In this document: piece after piece, positions 10,243 to 19,600 of the stretch
Layout of the letters: every line of letters starts with the position of its first letter
Numbering within the stretch: position 1 is the first letter of the stretch
Assembly: GCA_963575745.1 (NCBI GenBank)
Contig: CAUYUJ010000946.1
Location: 1-43,320 of the forward strand
Source of the DNA: Prorocentrum cordatum
Lineage: Eukaryota; Sar; Dinophyceae; Prorocentrales; Prorocentraceae
Length of the DNA stretch: 43,320 nt
Direction of reading: 5' to 3'
Made by a program: the position numbers and the translations under genes
Notes under the pieces: model-generated
The model's input: only the letters and a program-made list of their open reading frames with translations
Told to the model about the DNA's origin: nothing
Databases searched by the model: none

Positions 10243-10344
10243 TGGGTGCCCTGGAGGTTTCCCAGGGCGGCCCCAGCCAGCTGCACGTATGTGTGTTGCC
10301 CATTGCGCGTGTGGGAACGCGTGAATGTACATGCGAGGAATAAT
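10243..10344 (+). repeat. B1 split direct repeat of element B
   Basis: 102 bp matching B2 (10767-10868) and the element A copy (2681-2782). It directly abuts A2 at 10345, giving the internal B1-A2 junction expected of a Ngaro-type element. Confidence 0.85.
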
Positions 10345-10714
10345 AGGTCGCCCCTAAATCACGAGGCACGAGTGGTTTGGGGGGCAGTGAAATTTGAGGA
10401 GCAGGATTCTTGTCCACTCTTAGCCTCTTGGCTTCCTGGCCTCCTAGCTTCGTGCGTTTGGCTCATGGCCGGTAGCCTCCTACGGAGGCTGCGGAGTTGG
10501 AGGGGAAGTTCTTGCTCACGCCTGGCCCGTTCAGGGTGCGGTTTCCTTCTCTGCCCCTCTGTCCGTGTCCGTCCGTCCGTGTCCGTCTGTCGTTGGTCAC
10601 CAGGGGCCTTGTGGACCCCTGCGTCAGCACGCGGACGCAGCAGCGCCTGCGGGGTCAGGGGGTGCGCGTGCGCATCGCTTCTCGTGGGGCTGCTGCTGCC
10701 GCGGTGCAGGCTGC
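10345..10714 (+). repeat. A2 split direct repeat of element B
   Basis: 370 bp matching A1 at 2783-3153. It starts AGGTCGCCCC where A1 starts TTTAGTCGCCCC, so the first bases differ at the recombination-prone junction. A 52-bp unique piece (10715-10766) separates it from B2. Confidence 0.85.
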
Positions 10715-10766
10715 TCTCGGGTTGGGTTGCTTTCCCCGCCCACCCGCTCCCTCGCGTTCCGCTGGT

Positions 10767-10868
10767 TGGGTGCCCTGGAGGTTTCCCAGGGCGGCCCCAG
10801 CCAGCTGCACGTATGTGTGTTGCCCATTGCGCGTGTGGGAACGCGTGAATGTACATGCGAGGAATAAT
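10767..10868 (+). repeat. B2 split direct repeat, right end of element B
   Basis: 102 bp identical in extent to B1. Beyond GGAATAAT the sequence becomes flanking DNA (TTTAAGAGG), which resembles the uninterrupted repeat at 27900-28155. This fixes the right end of the element. Confidence 0.85.
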
Positions 10869-11115
10869 TTTAAGAGGAAGCCTCAAGCGGGAGCGTTGTT
10901 CTTGCTGGGAGCGGCGCCAATTCAAATCAACGGCAGCAGCGTGGAATAGGGATTCCCCGCTGCAATGTCCCGGCGGAGAACCGCGGGCCACGCGGGGGCT
11001 CGTCGTCGGGCCCTCCGCCAGCGGCTCCTCCTTCTTCTCCTTGTCGCCCCCCGCCCCCAATCGACCCCCTTGAAACCCTGCGGGGGGCAGTCCCACGAGC
11101 GTGGCCGAAATGTGG
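10869..11115 (+). repeat. Right flank of element B, copy of a dispersed repeat
   Basis: This segment matches 27915-28155: GCGGGAGCGTTGTT, GGCAGCAGCGTGGAATA, CCGCTGCAATGTCCCGG and the C-rich stretch that follows are all shared. It is the likely target repeat into which the A-B pair inserted. No gene is supported. Confidence 0.7.
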
Positions 11116-11523
11116 CTCAGGCAACTCCACTCGCCTGACCCCCCCCGGGAGAAACGATCAGAAGGGGGGTTGCACTCGAATGCGCGACGACCTTGCGCGG
11201 TGGCTCACGCAGGCCGCTCGCGCGGCAGACGCGCGAACTTACGAGGGCGGCATGCGCGCGAGTGCCCGCGCAATCGACCCCCTTGAAACCCTGCGGGGCG
11301 CAGTCCCACGAGCGTGGCCGAGACGTGGCTGAGGCAATTCCACTCGCCTGACCCCCCAGGGAGAAACGATCAGAAGGGGGGTTGCACTCGATTGCGCGAC
11401 GACCTTGCGCGGTGGATCACGCAAGCCGCTCGCGCAGCAGACTGCATTAAGTAAGGCGCCTGCGCGCCACCTTCCTCGGGCAGCTTACGCACAAGTGCAC
11501 GCGCAATCGACCCCCTTGAAACC
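11056..11523 (+). repeat. Tandem ~216-bp repeat
   Basis: AATCGACCCCCTTGAAACCC recurs at about 11057, 11273 and 11506, followed in the first two units by GTCCCACGAGCGTGG and by GATCAGAAGGGGGG. The third unit is cut short where the minisatellite starts. One further copy of the unit start lies at about 28103. Confidence 0.8.
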
Positions 11524-12775
11524 CTGCGGGTGCGCCCTCCCGCGGGCGCTTTGAAATGTGTCGCCCGGTTGCGGTTGCGGTTGCGGTTGCGCGCTCCCGC
11601 GGGCGCTTTGAAACGTGTCGCCCAGTTGCCGTTGCGGTTGCGGTTGCGCGCTCCCGCGGGCGCTTTGAAATGTGTCGCCCGGTTGCGGTTGCGGTTGCGC
11701 GCCCGCGGGCGCTTTTAAATGTGTCGCCCGGTTGCGGTTGCGGTTGCGAGCCCGCGGGCGCTTTGAAATGTGTCGCCCGGTTGCGGTTGCGGTTGCGAGC
11801 CCGCGGGCGCTTTGAAATGTGTCGCCCGGTTGCGGTCGCGGTTGCGGTTGCGCCCGCGGGCGCTTTGAAATGTGTCGCCCGGTTGCGGTTGCGGTTGCGG
11901 TTGCGCGCTCCCGCGGGCGCTTTGAAATGTGTCGCCGGGTTGCGGTTGCGTTGCGGTTGCGGTTGCGCTCCCGCGGGCGCTTTGAAATGTGTCGCCCGGG
12001 TTGCGGTTGCGGTTGCGCGCTCCGCGGGCGCTTTGAATGTGTCGCTTTGCGGTTGCGCGCGCCCGCGGGCGCTTTGAAATGTGTCGCCGGGTTGCGGTTG
12101 CGGTTGCGCGCCCGCGGGCGCTTTGAAATGTGTCGCCCGGTTGCGGTTGCGGTTGCGCGCCCCGCGGGCGCTTTGAAATGTGTCGCCGGTTGCGGTTGCG
12201 GTTGCGGTTGCGCGCTCCCGCGGGCGCTTTGAAATGTGTCGCCGGGTTGCGGTTGCGGTTGCGCGCTCCCGCGGGCGCTTTGAAATGTGTCGCCCGGTTG
12301 CGGTTGCGGTTGCGGTTGCGCGCTCCCGCGGGCGCTTTGAAATGTGTCGCCCGGTTGCGGTTGCGGTTGCGAGCCCGCGGGCGCTTTGAAATGTGTCGCC
12401 CGGTTGCGGTTGCGGTTGCGAGCCCGCGGGCGCTTTGAAATGTGTCGCCTGGTCGCGGTTGCGGTTGCGCCCGCGGGCGCTTTGAAATGTGTCGCCCGGT
12501 TGCCGTTGCGGTTGCGCGCTCCCGCGGGCGCTTTGAAATGTGTCGCCGGGTTGCGGTTGCGGTTGCGCGCTCCCGCGGGCGCTTTGAAATGTGTCGCCCG
12601 GTTGCGGTTGCGGTTGCGGTTGCGGTTGCGCGCGCGCTCCCGCGGGCGCTTTGAAATGTGTCGCCCGGTTGCGGTTGCGGTTGCCGCGCTCCCGCGGGCG
12701 CTTTGAAATGTGTCGCCCGGTTGGGTTGCGGTTGCCGCCGCCGGGTTGCGCTCCCGCGGGCGGTTTGAAATGTGT
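11524..12775 (+). repeat. Minisatellite with GGTTGC runs, copy 1
   Basis: More than 20 units of about 45-55 bp, each built from CGCGGGCGCTTTGAAATG, TGTCGCCCG and two to five GGTTGC hexamers. Units vary mostly in hexamer number. The long frames across it (Arg/Leu/Ala/Val repeats) are a by-product. The array ends in a GAGCTGTCC segment also found after the second array (31283). Confidence 0.9.
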
Positions 12776-12868
12776 CTCCCGAGCTGTCCCCTGACGTTCA
12801 GTCAGTCATCAGTCAGCCGGGGGGCACGGAATTTCACCTGGCTCCGCCGGGAAAGAGAACACCCAGCG
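12776..12868 (+). other. 3' flank of the minisatellite
   Basis: GAGCTGTCC, GTCAGTCATCA and GAATTTCACC are shared with the flank of the second minisatellite (31283-31350), so array and flank were copied together. No gene is present. Confidence 0.6.
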
Positions 12869-12875
12869 GAAAATC

Positions 12876-13535
12876 TTCCTCCATCCCCTGAGTGGGTTTG
12901 CGCTCCTGTGCGTACACAGGGCACACTCTAATCGCACGTCTGGCCGGCGATGTCTTGGGGCGAAGGCCACCAGTATCCCGGCCAGAGAGCGCATAACCCA
13001 CGAGGGCGGGTGGGCTGGGAATTGAAGCAACCCACAGGCAGCCGAAACTGCAGCACTCGGCGGTGCAGGATGGCGCCCAGCGGCACCAGGAATAAACAAT
13101 TACCTGCAGGTGCAATTGGCCTTCAACCTTGAACAGCGTAGCACCGGCGACGAAAGGCCCACGAGCAAGCCTTCAACCTTGAACAGCATAGCACCAGCGA
13201 CGAGAGACCCACGAGCACCCATCACCAGAGGCCTTCGACGCGCCTCACGTGCCCACGAGGAGCCGACACCCAATCACAGTTCCCGCCAGCTCCCGTGGAG
13301 CCGCCGAGCGTGTGAGGCAGGGATAGCTGCCCAGGAGCACGACGCAAGGCAGATACGCCTGCTCCCTCAGGAGAGCACCAGGCATGTGAGACAAGCCTGC
13401 CTGTCACTAGTTGGTCCAGTGCCACGAACGCAAACCCCAGAAGCCCCCAGAGGCCAAGAGGAGAGGAGTGGATGATGACACGCTCCGTCGTCATATTTTC
13501 CTGCCCCCCAAATCGCTTCGCGATTTGGGGGCTAA
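12876..13535 (+). mobile_element. M1 element, short copy with 3' stem-loop
   Basis: 660 bp running from TTCCTCCATCC to the CTAA after a stem-loop. It is bordered on both sides by GAAAATC (12869-12875 and 13536-13542), and the first 104 bp of the element restart after the second border, so this is a tandem pair or repeated insertion at the same 7-mer. The last ~500 bp (from 13033) recur at 27187-27824 and 40405-40941. No conserved protein is visible. It appears non-autonomous. Confidence 0.6.
13505..13531 (+). other. Perfect 12-bp stem, 3-nt loop at the M1 3' end
   Basis: The left arm CCCCCAAATCGC and the right arm GCGATTTGGGGG are perfectly complementary around a TTC loop, followed by CTAA. 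The identical structure is at 27794-27820. A related stem with two mismatches ends the M2 copies. Confidence 0.85.
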
Positions 13536-13542
13536 GAAAATC

Positions 13543-13750
13543 TTCCTCCATCCCCTGAGTGGGTTTGCGCTCCTGTGCGTACACAGGGCACACTCTAATC
13601 GCACGTCTGGCCGGCGATGTCTTGGGGCGAAGGCCACCAGTATCCCTGTGCACCCCAGGACATCGCATCCTGGACAGACACAACCTGTGCAGACGTGGAA
13701 GCCCAGTGCACACAGGTGTGTGTGTGTGTGCGCGTGCACGTGTATGCCCG
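13543..13750 (+). repeat. Start of a second M1 copy and a GT-rich microsatellite
   Basis: 13543-13646 repeats 12876-12979. The sequence then continues without match through a short alternating GT/GC tract (about 13711-13745). Nothing else is recognisable. The segment replaces the 3' terminal repeats expected downstream of the YR of element C. Confidence 0.6.
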
Positions 13751-13801
13751 CGAAGCGACCATCAATTTCGTACACGCAATTCCTCTGATTGTTTTCCACG
13801 C

Positions 13802-15093
13802 TCAGTCCTCGCCAGAAGACTCCGAGAATTCTATTAAGAATTCTGCTTCCTCCAGCGTGCCGCGGGCTTTGGCCGAAGTGTACGCGAAGGCCGTCACGCC
13901 CCTCCAGCCTCCCGAATAGAAAAGCGCTGCCGGCCCATTGGCCTGCACAACTTCTGTGGCCCATCCGCGGCGGAACGCATGAGTGCCCCAGGATCGCGCG
14001 TCGGCGAATCCTAGAGCTTGCGCAGCGAGCTTTAAGCAAGCCAGCGATTCGTTATACGAAATACTCGCGAAAGGGATCCCGCTGTCTGCCAACCTTCGCC
14101 TCAGCACGCATGCGCCGCAGAGCGTCTTGCCCTGCAACTTGCAAATGCACCGGCGCGAGACCTCCACCGGCTCAGCACAACATTTGCGATTGAAGAAAGT
14201 TATCCGGACAGCTTCTGTTCCCCCAGCAACGGTCTCAATGACGACTTGCGCCTGAGGACGGCCCAACTGCAAAGTTTCACCATATCTGAGACAGAAGTGC
14301 CGAGATACGACCCATGATTCACCAATGTCCTGCTGATCGTTGCTGACACACCATTGCGCCAACTTACGGGTCTGATCAGCTGTCGCACGGATTTTTACTC
14401 GCCGAATGGCTCTTCCAGATTTCTCTGCTCCACGAGCGACGCGGCTTGTGTCGAGCAGTGCCCCTAGAGGACTACGCATCCATCGCAAGATCGTTCTCAA
14501 ATGCGAAAGGTATTTACCAAGCGAAGAAGCACTGCGAAAGAGAACGACAAACGCATCCACTTGCGCATCTGCTGGGGGCCAGGGCTCAAGCTTGTGTAGA
14601 ATACAATTCTGTCCGTAAAGGCGAAGCGCTGAAGCGTAGCCCGAAGCACTCGCCTTCCAGCCACAGAACTCAATCCACATCGCTTCCTCCTCGAAACTTT
14701 CCCCAGATCTGCTCTGAGACCGCCGTTCCGCTTCTGCCCGGGGCGTTTGCGCTGGCGGTGCAAGCAGCAACGCATCGACAGCAGCCATTGCGCTGATTGC
14801 GTCGGCCAGAATCTTTGGCGGAGGCAAATGTGCAGATCGCCGCGCTGCGGCGCATAAGGCCAAAGCTGCCATGGCTCTCCGCTGCTTCCCTGAATCTCCT
14901 GGTGCCGCTGCTCGTCTCGCCGGCGGTGGACCGGCAGATGGAATTGGCTTGGCATGCGCCCGTGGTGGCGCGGACGGTGTAGCACTGACACTCGATTGCG
15001 AACATGCCCAGAGAAATCTTTCTACGAAATCCTTGCTCCAAGTCTGCGCGACCAAATCTCAGTTGCCTCACTGACTGAAAGGCCGAGAAAATC
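13802..15093 (-). pseudogene. Tyrosine recombinase of element C, main part (core-binding and catalytic domains)
   Basis: The frame is open for about 417 residues (15055-13802) after one frameshift near 15050. Upstream of that shift the reading DFLGLSVSEATEIWS matches SDFLGISAAEAQDIWS of B. It has the core-binding domain (FCGWKASASGYASALRLYG), box I LRYGE, the four-cysteine motif C-I-C-x7-C-G-A-C, box II H-A-F-R, SGGWRG and the nucleophile Tyr in AFAYTS. All five catalytic-site elements are therefore present, unlike in B. The first ~69 residues are 6.2 kb away at 21265-21472 because of the insertion. Confidence 0.85.
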
Positions 15094-15762
15094 TCCTGCA
15101 GGCTGCCCTCGCAGGAGCGTTGGGCAGTGATGTCAAGCCTGCTGCTGGGCTGGGCTCCTGGGCAAACGCACCAGGCCCCCAGTCCAGCAGGGCAGCCTGC
15201 AGGAATAGCCACAGCCACAGCACATACATAGGGTGGCAGAGGGTGGGTTGCGGCGCCGCCAGCTCTCCCATCCTGTGGGCAGCGCGGCGCCGCGCGCTCC
15301 ATGACGGAAAGCCTTCCCGTCCTGCGGGGGCTCTTCCTGTCACAGCGCTGCCTCCCGTCCTGCGGGAAGCTCGGCCTCGCTGCGGAGTGCCTCTCCCGTC
15401 CTGCGGGACATTCTCTCTGCTGCGGGGCGTCGCCCCGCTGCTGCGACGTGCTGAACACGGATCGGAGCATCTGCAGCGAGGAGCGCTCTCCACCGCACAT
15501 CCCAGCCACCAACCAGCCAGCCAGCGAAGAGGAGGAAGACGGAGGCGAGCGGGAGGTGAGGCCGCTCGGGCGCGTGAGCCGCAGCCCCCTATTGGAGGCA
15601 CCCAGGCAGAGAGCTGCGCCTGCAACTCAAAGCGCCCGACGTCGCATTCTTTGAGGGCTGCCAAAAGGCTAAGAGGCCAGGAAGCGAAAAGGCACCCATT
15701 TGGCACCGGTCACCTTGGGAGATTTTCCTGCCCCCAAAACCGCTGCGCGATTTCGGGGCTAT
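15094..15762 (+). mobile_element. M2 element, short copy inserted in the YR gene of element C
   Basis: 669 bp from TCCTGCAGGCTGCCC to CTAT, bordered by GAAAATC at 15087-15093 and 15763-15769. The last 514 bp (15249-15762) are shared with 20751-21264 and 33791-34304. The 3' end is a stem-loop (15732-15758) with two mismatches relative to M1. No protein is supported. Confidence 0.65.
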
Positions 15763-15949
15763 GAAAATCTCCTGCAGGCTGCCCTCGCAGGAGCGTTGGG
15801 CAGTGATGTCAAGCCTGCTGCTGGGCTGGGCTCCTGGGCAAACGCACCAGGCCCAATGCACCCAGGGCCCAGCCAAGCAGCTGCCGAGGCAGACCCGCGT
15901 CTGAGATAACACCGGGCCCAATGCACAGACAAGGCGTTGCTTGGGAGAT

Positions 15950-17875
15950 GCTTGGGCTGCGCGCGCGCGCGTAGAGAAGACGAGCTGTCTTCTGCGCGCA
16001 CTCAGGTTGGTGCACGCCCGCGGGCCACATCGCTGTGCGGCCGGCTTCGGCTCCGCTTGACCGTTTGCGCGGCCTCGCGCATCGCCTCCGCGCGCTTCCG
16101 CCGCGCCCGGCGCCTGTCTGCGCGCGCTTCCGTTTGCCTGGACGCGTAGGCGCTGGCGCTATCATTTATGCTACTACGCGCCTGTGCGTGCCTCTGTGCG
16201 CCTGCTTGGTATGCGTGAGTGTGCGCACTTCTGCATACTTCGGCGCGCTATTGCGCGCTATTCCGCGCGTCTGTGCGCTCCTTACGTTTCTGCGCGCGTC
16301 TCCGCGCTTTTGCGCCTGCCTGCGCGCTCTGAGTGTATCAGCGTGCTTCTTTTACTCTTCTGCGCGTCTGTGTTTGCTTCTGCGCGCATGTGCGCTTTTG
16401 CGTGCTTCCCGCGTTCTGCGCGCCTGTCCGTGCTTCTGCGCGCCACCGCGCGTTCCAGCGCGCTCCATCGCGCTTTTGCGCGCCTCTGCGTGCGCTTTCT
16501 GCGCGCCTGTGCATGTCTGCGCGCCGCAGCAGACCTGTGCGTGCTTCCGCGCGTCTGCGCGCGCTCCTGCGCGCCTGCGCCCGCCTGCTTCCGCGTCCTC
16601 GGGCGCCCCTGTGCAATCGCGCATGCCTGCGCGCGCTTCCGCGCGCTGGTGCGCGTCAGCACGCTCGAATGCGTTCATGCTAGCCTCCGCGCGCTGTTGC
16701 GCGCCTGTGCGCGTGATCGCGCTTCTGCGCGCTTGCGCGCGTTTCTGCGCCTCTGAGCGTTCTTGCGCACTTACGCCTGCGCGCCCTTCCGCGCGTGAGT
16801 GTTCAAGCGCCCTTGTGCGCTTCTGCACGTCTTGGCGTGCGAATCTGCGCGCCTGTGCGGGTTTACGCGCCCCTGTGTGCTGGCGCCTGCTTCTGCGCGC
16901 CGCAGCGCGTGCCCGCTGCATGCCACGCTTCTGCGCCTCAATATGCGTTTCGCGCGACCGCGGGCGTTTTAGCGCGGCCGTCCGCAACTCTGCTCGCGCT
17001 TTCGCGCGCCTGCGCACACGTTTGTCCGCCCGCGCCCCCGCGACACCTGCGCGGGCTTTTGTGCGCCTCTGCGCGTTCCTGCGCGCGTGCGCGTTCTATC
17101 TGCGCAGCTGTGTGTTTCTGCGCGCCTATGCAGGTTTGTGCGATTCTGCGCGTTTATATAGCGCTTCCGCGCCTGGGCGTGTGTTTCGCGCGCCTGCGGG
17201 CGTTTTAGCGCATCTCACGGCAACTCTGCGCGCCTCTGCGCACTCCTGCGCGCGCTACGCGCTTGCGGCATCGTCGCGGGACTTTACGCGTCTCTGCGCG
17301 TTTTTGCGAGCCTGCAAATGCTTTTTGCGCAGTTGGGCGCGTCTGCGCGCCTCTGCGTGCGCTTCAGCGCGCCTCTGCACGATCGCGCGCCTCTGGGACT
17401 CCTGTGCACGCTAAACCGTCATTGAGCGCGCGCCTGTGCGCGTTTTCACGCGCTTCTGCGTCTCCACACGCCTTTTCGCGTTCCAACGCGTCCTGCGCGT
17501 CTGCGCGTGTTTCTGCGCGCTTGCGCGTGCCTGCTCACCTCTGCGTGCGTGCGCGCGTTTACGCGGCCCTGCCCGCGTGGGCGCCTGTGCCCGCGCGCGT
17601 CTGCACGTTAGCGCGCGCGTCTACATGTCCGAGCGCGCCTCTGCGCACTTTTGCGCGTCTCTGCGCGCTTTTGCACGCTCGTGCGCGCCCTCCGCGCAGT
17701 TGCGCGTCTGTGTGCCCGTGTGCGCATGCGCCTGAACCTGCGCGCGCTTCACCGTGCGCACGCCTAAGTGCGCTTCCGTGTTTCTTCGCGCCTCTGCCTC
17801 CACGTGCGCTTGCGCGTGCCTGCGCAAGCACGTGTTCACGCGCTGAGTGCCGCCGCGCGCCGTCCCGCACTGCTG
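15950..17875 (+). repeat. Degenerate TGCGCG-rich simple-sequence tract
   Basis: About 1.9 kb of alternating purine-pyrimidine words such as TGCGCGCCTGTGCGC and CTTCTGCGCG without a fixed period. It has long open frames in several registers (one of 459 codons) made of Ala, Cys, Arg, Leu and Ser only. I reject these as genes. Confidence 0.85.
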
Positions 17876-19175
17876 AATTGCACCCGGATCTCCCGTCTGG
17901 GCGCGTGAGCACAACATTGCGCTCGGATGGCCCGTCTGGGCGCGCGAGTGCGGGATAGCGCTCGGACGGCCCGCATGGGCGGCGAGCGCGGAATTGCGCC
18001 GAATCGCCCGTCTGGGCGCGCGAGCGCGAAATTGCGCTCAAATGGCCCGCCTGGGCGCGCGCGCGCGTAATTGCGCCCGGATCGCCCGTCTGGGCGCGTG
18101 AACACAGAATTGCGCTCAAACGGCCCGTCTGGGCGCGCGAGCGCGGAATTGCGCTCAGATGGCCCGCTTGGGCGCGTCAGCGCGGAATCGCGCCCGGATC
18201 GCCGTCTGGGCGTGCGAGCGCCTGGGCGCGCGAGCGCGGATTTGCGCCTGGATTGCCCGCCTGGGCGTGCGAGCACATAATTGCGCTCGAACGGCCTGCC
18301 TGGGCGCATGAGCGCGGAATTGCGCTCGGATGGCCCGCCTGGGCACGCGAGCGCGAAATTGCGCCCAGATCGCCCGTCTGGGCGTGCGCGCGCTGAAAGA
18401 ATGGCCCCCCTGTGCGCGCGAGCGCGGAATTGCGCCCGGATCGCCCGCCTGGGCGCGCGAGCGCGGAAGTGCGCTCAGATGGCCCGCCTGGGCGCGCGAG
18501 CGCGGAATTGCGCCCAGATCGCTCGTCTGGGCGCTTGAGCACACAATTGCGCTCGGATGGGCTGTTTGGGTGCGCCAGCGCGGAATTGCGCTCGATTGGC
18601 CGGCCCGCCTGGTCGCGCGCGCTCCCGCTCGGAGGGCCCGCCTGGGCGCGCGAGCGCGGAATTGCGCCCGGATCGCCCGTCTGGGCGCGAGCGCAAAATT
18701 GCGCTCGGATGGCGCGCCTGGGCGCGCAAGCGCGGAATTGCGCCCAGATCGCCCGTCTGGGCGCGTGCGCACAGAATGGCAGCCGAATGGCCCGTCAAGG
18801 CGCGCGAGCGCGGAATTGCGCTCGGATGGCCCGTCTGGGCGCGCGAGCGCGGAATTGCGCTCAAATGGCCCACCTGGGCGCGCAAGCGCGAAATTTTGCC
18901 CCGATCGCCGTCTGGGCGTGCGAGCGCCTGGGCGCGCGAGCGCGGATTTGCGCCCGGATTGCCCGCCTGGGCGTGCGAGCACATAATTGCGCTCGAACGG
19001 CCCGCCTGGGCGCATGAGCGCGGAATTGCGCTCGGATGGCCCGCCTGGGCACGCGAGCGCGAAATTGCGCCCAGACCGCCCGTCTGGGCGCCCAGATGGC
19101 CCGTCTGGGCGCGTGAGCACAGAATTGTAGCCAAATGGCTCGTCTGGGCGCGCGAGCGCGGAACGCACGCGGTTC
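17876..19175 (+). repeat. 39-bp satellite array, copy 1
   Basis: About 33 units of 39 bp centred on GAGCGCGGAATTGCGCTC, GGATGGCCCG and CTGGGCGCGC. Some units are shortened or have deletions. The 13-codon period keeps frames open on both strands. The right part is duplicated at 31742-32100. Confidence 0.9.
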
Positions 19176-19600
19176 GCCCGCAACCGCGCGAGATTGCCTC
19201 TTCCTGGGTGCAAGGGCGAGATCGCACCCGGACAGGGGGCCCTGCACGCCCAGATTACCTTACCGGGCGCTGCGACGAGCGGCAGTCGCCAGCAAGGGCG
19301 CGAGCCAGGGCATGGCAGCAAGGCCAAAAACCCCTTCACGACGAGGAGCGGGCGCGAGACGGTGAACGCATGGCGACAAGGAGCGGGGGCGGACGTGGTG
19401 ACGAGGAGCGCGGGCTTGCGACGAGGAGCGCGCCGGCGAGCAAAAGCGGACGGCAGGGAGGCTGAGACCAACTGCATGGCGCCGGCCACCACGGCAGCAA
19501 GGTCAGGGGCCCGCCGACGAATGGCACTGGCCAGCACGGACACGGGCCGGGGTGTGGCAGCGCAAGCCCAAGGACCCACTGAGGCGGTGGCCCCCAAGGG
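19176..19600 (+). other. Interval between satellite arrays, no supported gene
   Basis: It contains short GACGAGGAGCG(C/G)G repeats and open frames of low complexity. The same sequence recurs with few changes at 32108-32532. I see no recognisable protein. Confidence 0.5.

Larger units (their letters stand above)
2783..10868 (+). mobile_element. Element B: complete Ngaro-like DIRS-order retrotransposon, ~8.1 kb
   Basis: The order is A1 repeat, long leader with a tandem array, gag, in-frame TGA, RT-RNase H, YR, B1, A2, B2. No LTRs, aspartic protease or DDE integrase were found. A YR ORF downstream of RT-RNase H together with A1...B1-A2-B2 split direct repeats is the published layout of Ngaro elements, in which a circular DNA intermediate is inserted by the YR. 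The copy is recent (almost identical to A) but carries single-base frameshifts in gag, pol and YR and a Tyr-to-Cys change at the YR nucleophile. It is probably not autonomous as sequenced. Confidence 0.85.

Noticed and set aside
1-10868. LTR retrotransposon (Ty3-like)
   Set aside because: The terminal repeats are interleaved A and B types and not simple LTRs, and there is a tyrosine recombinase in place of a DDE integrase.
11524-12775. CRISPR array
   Set aside because: The spacing parts are themselves repeats of GGTTGC with no unique spacers, there are no cas genes, and the context is eukaryotic retroelements.
11530-12790. Telomere repeats
   Set aside because: GGTTGC hexamers occur only in short runs of two to five within a longer unit and differ from known telomere repeats such as TTTAGGG.
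16035-17414. 459-codon open frame
   Set aside because: It lies wholly in the TGCGCG-rich tract, uses almost only Ala, Arg, Cys, Leu and Ser, and similar frames exist in other registers of the same DNA.
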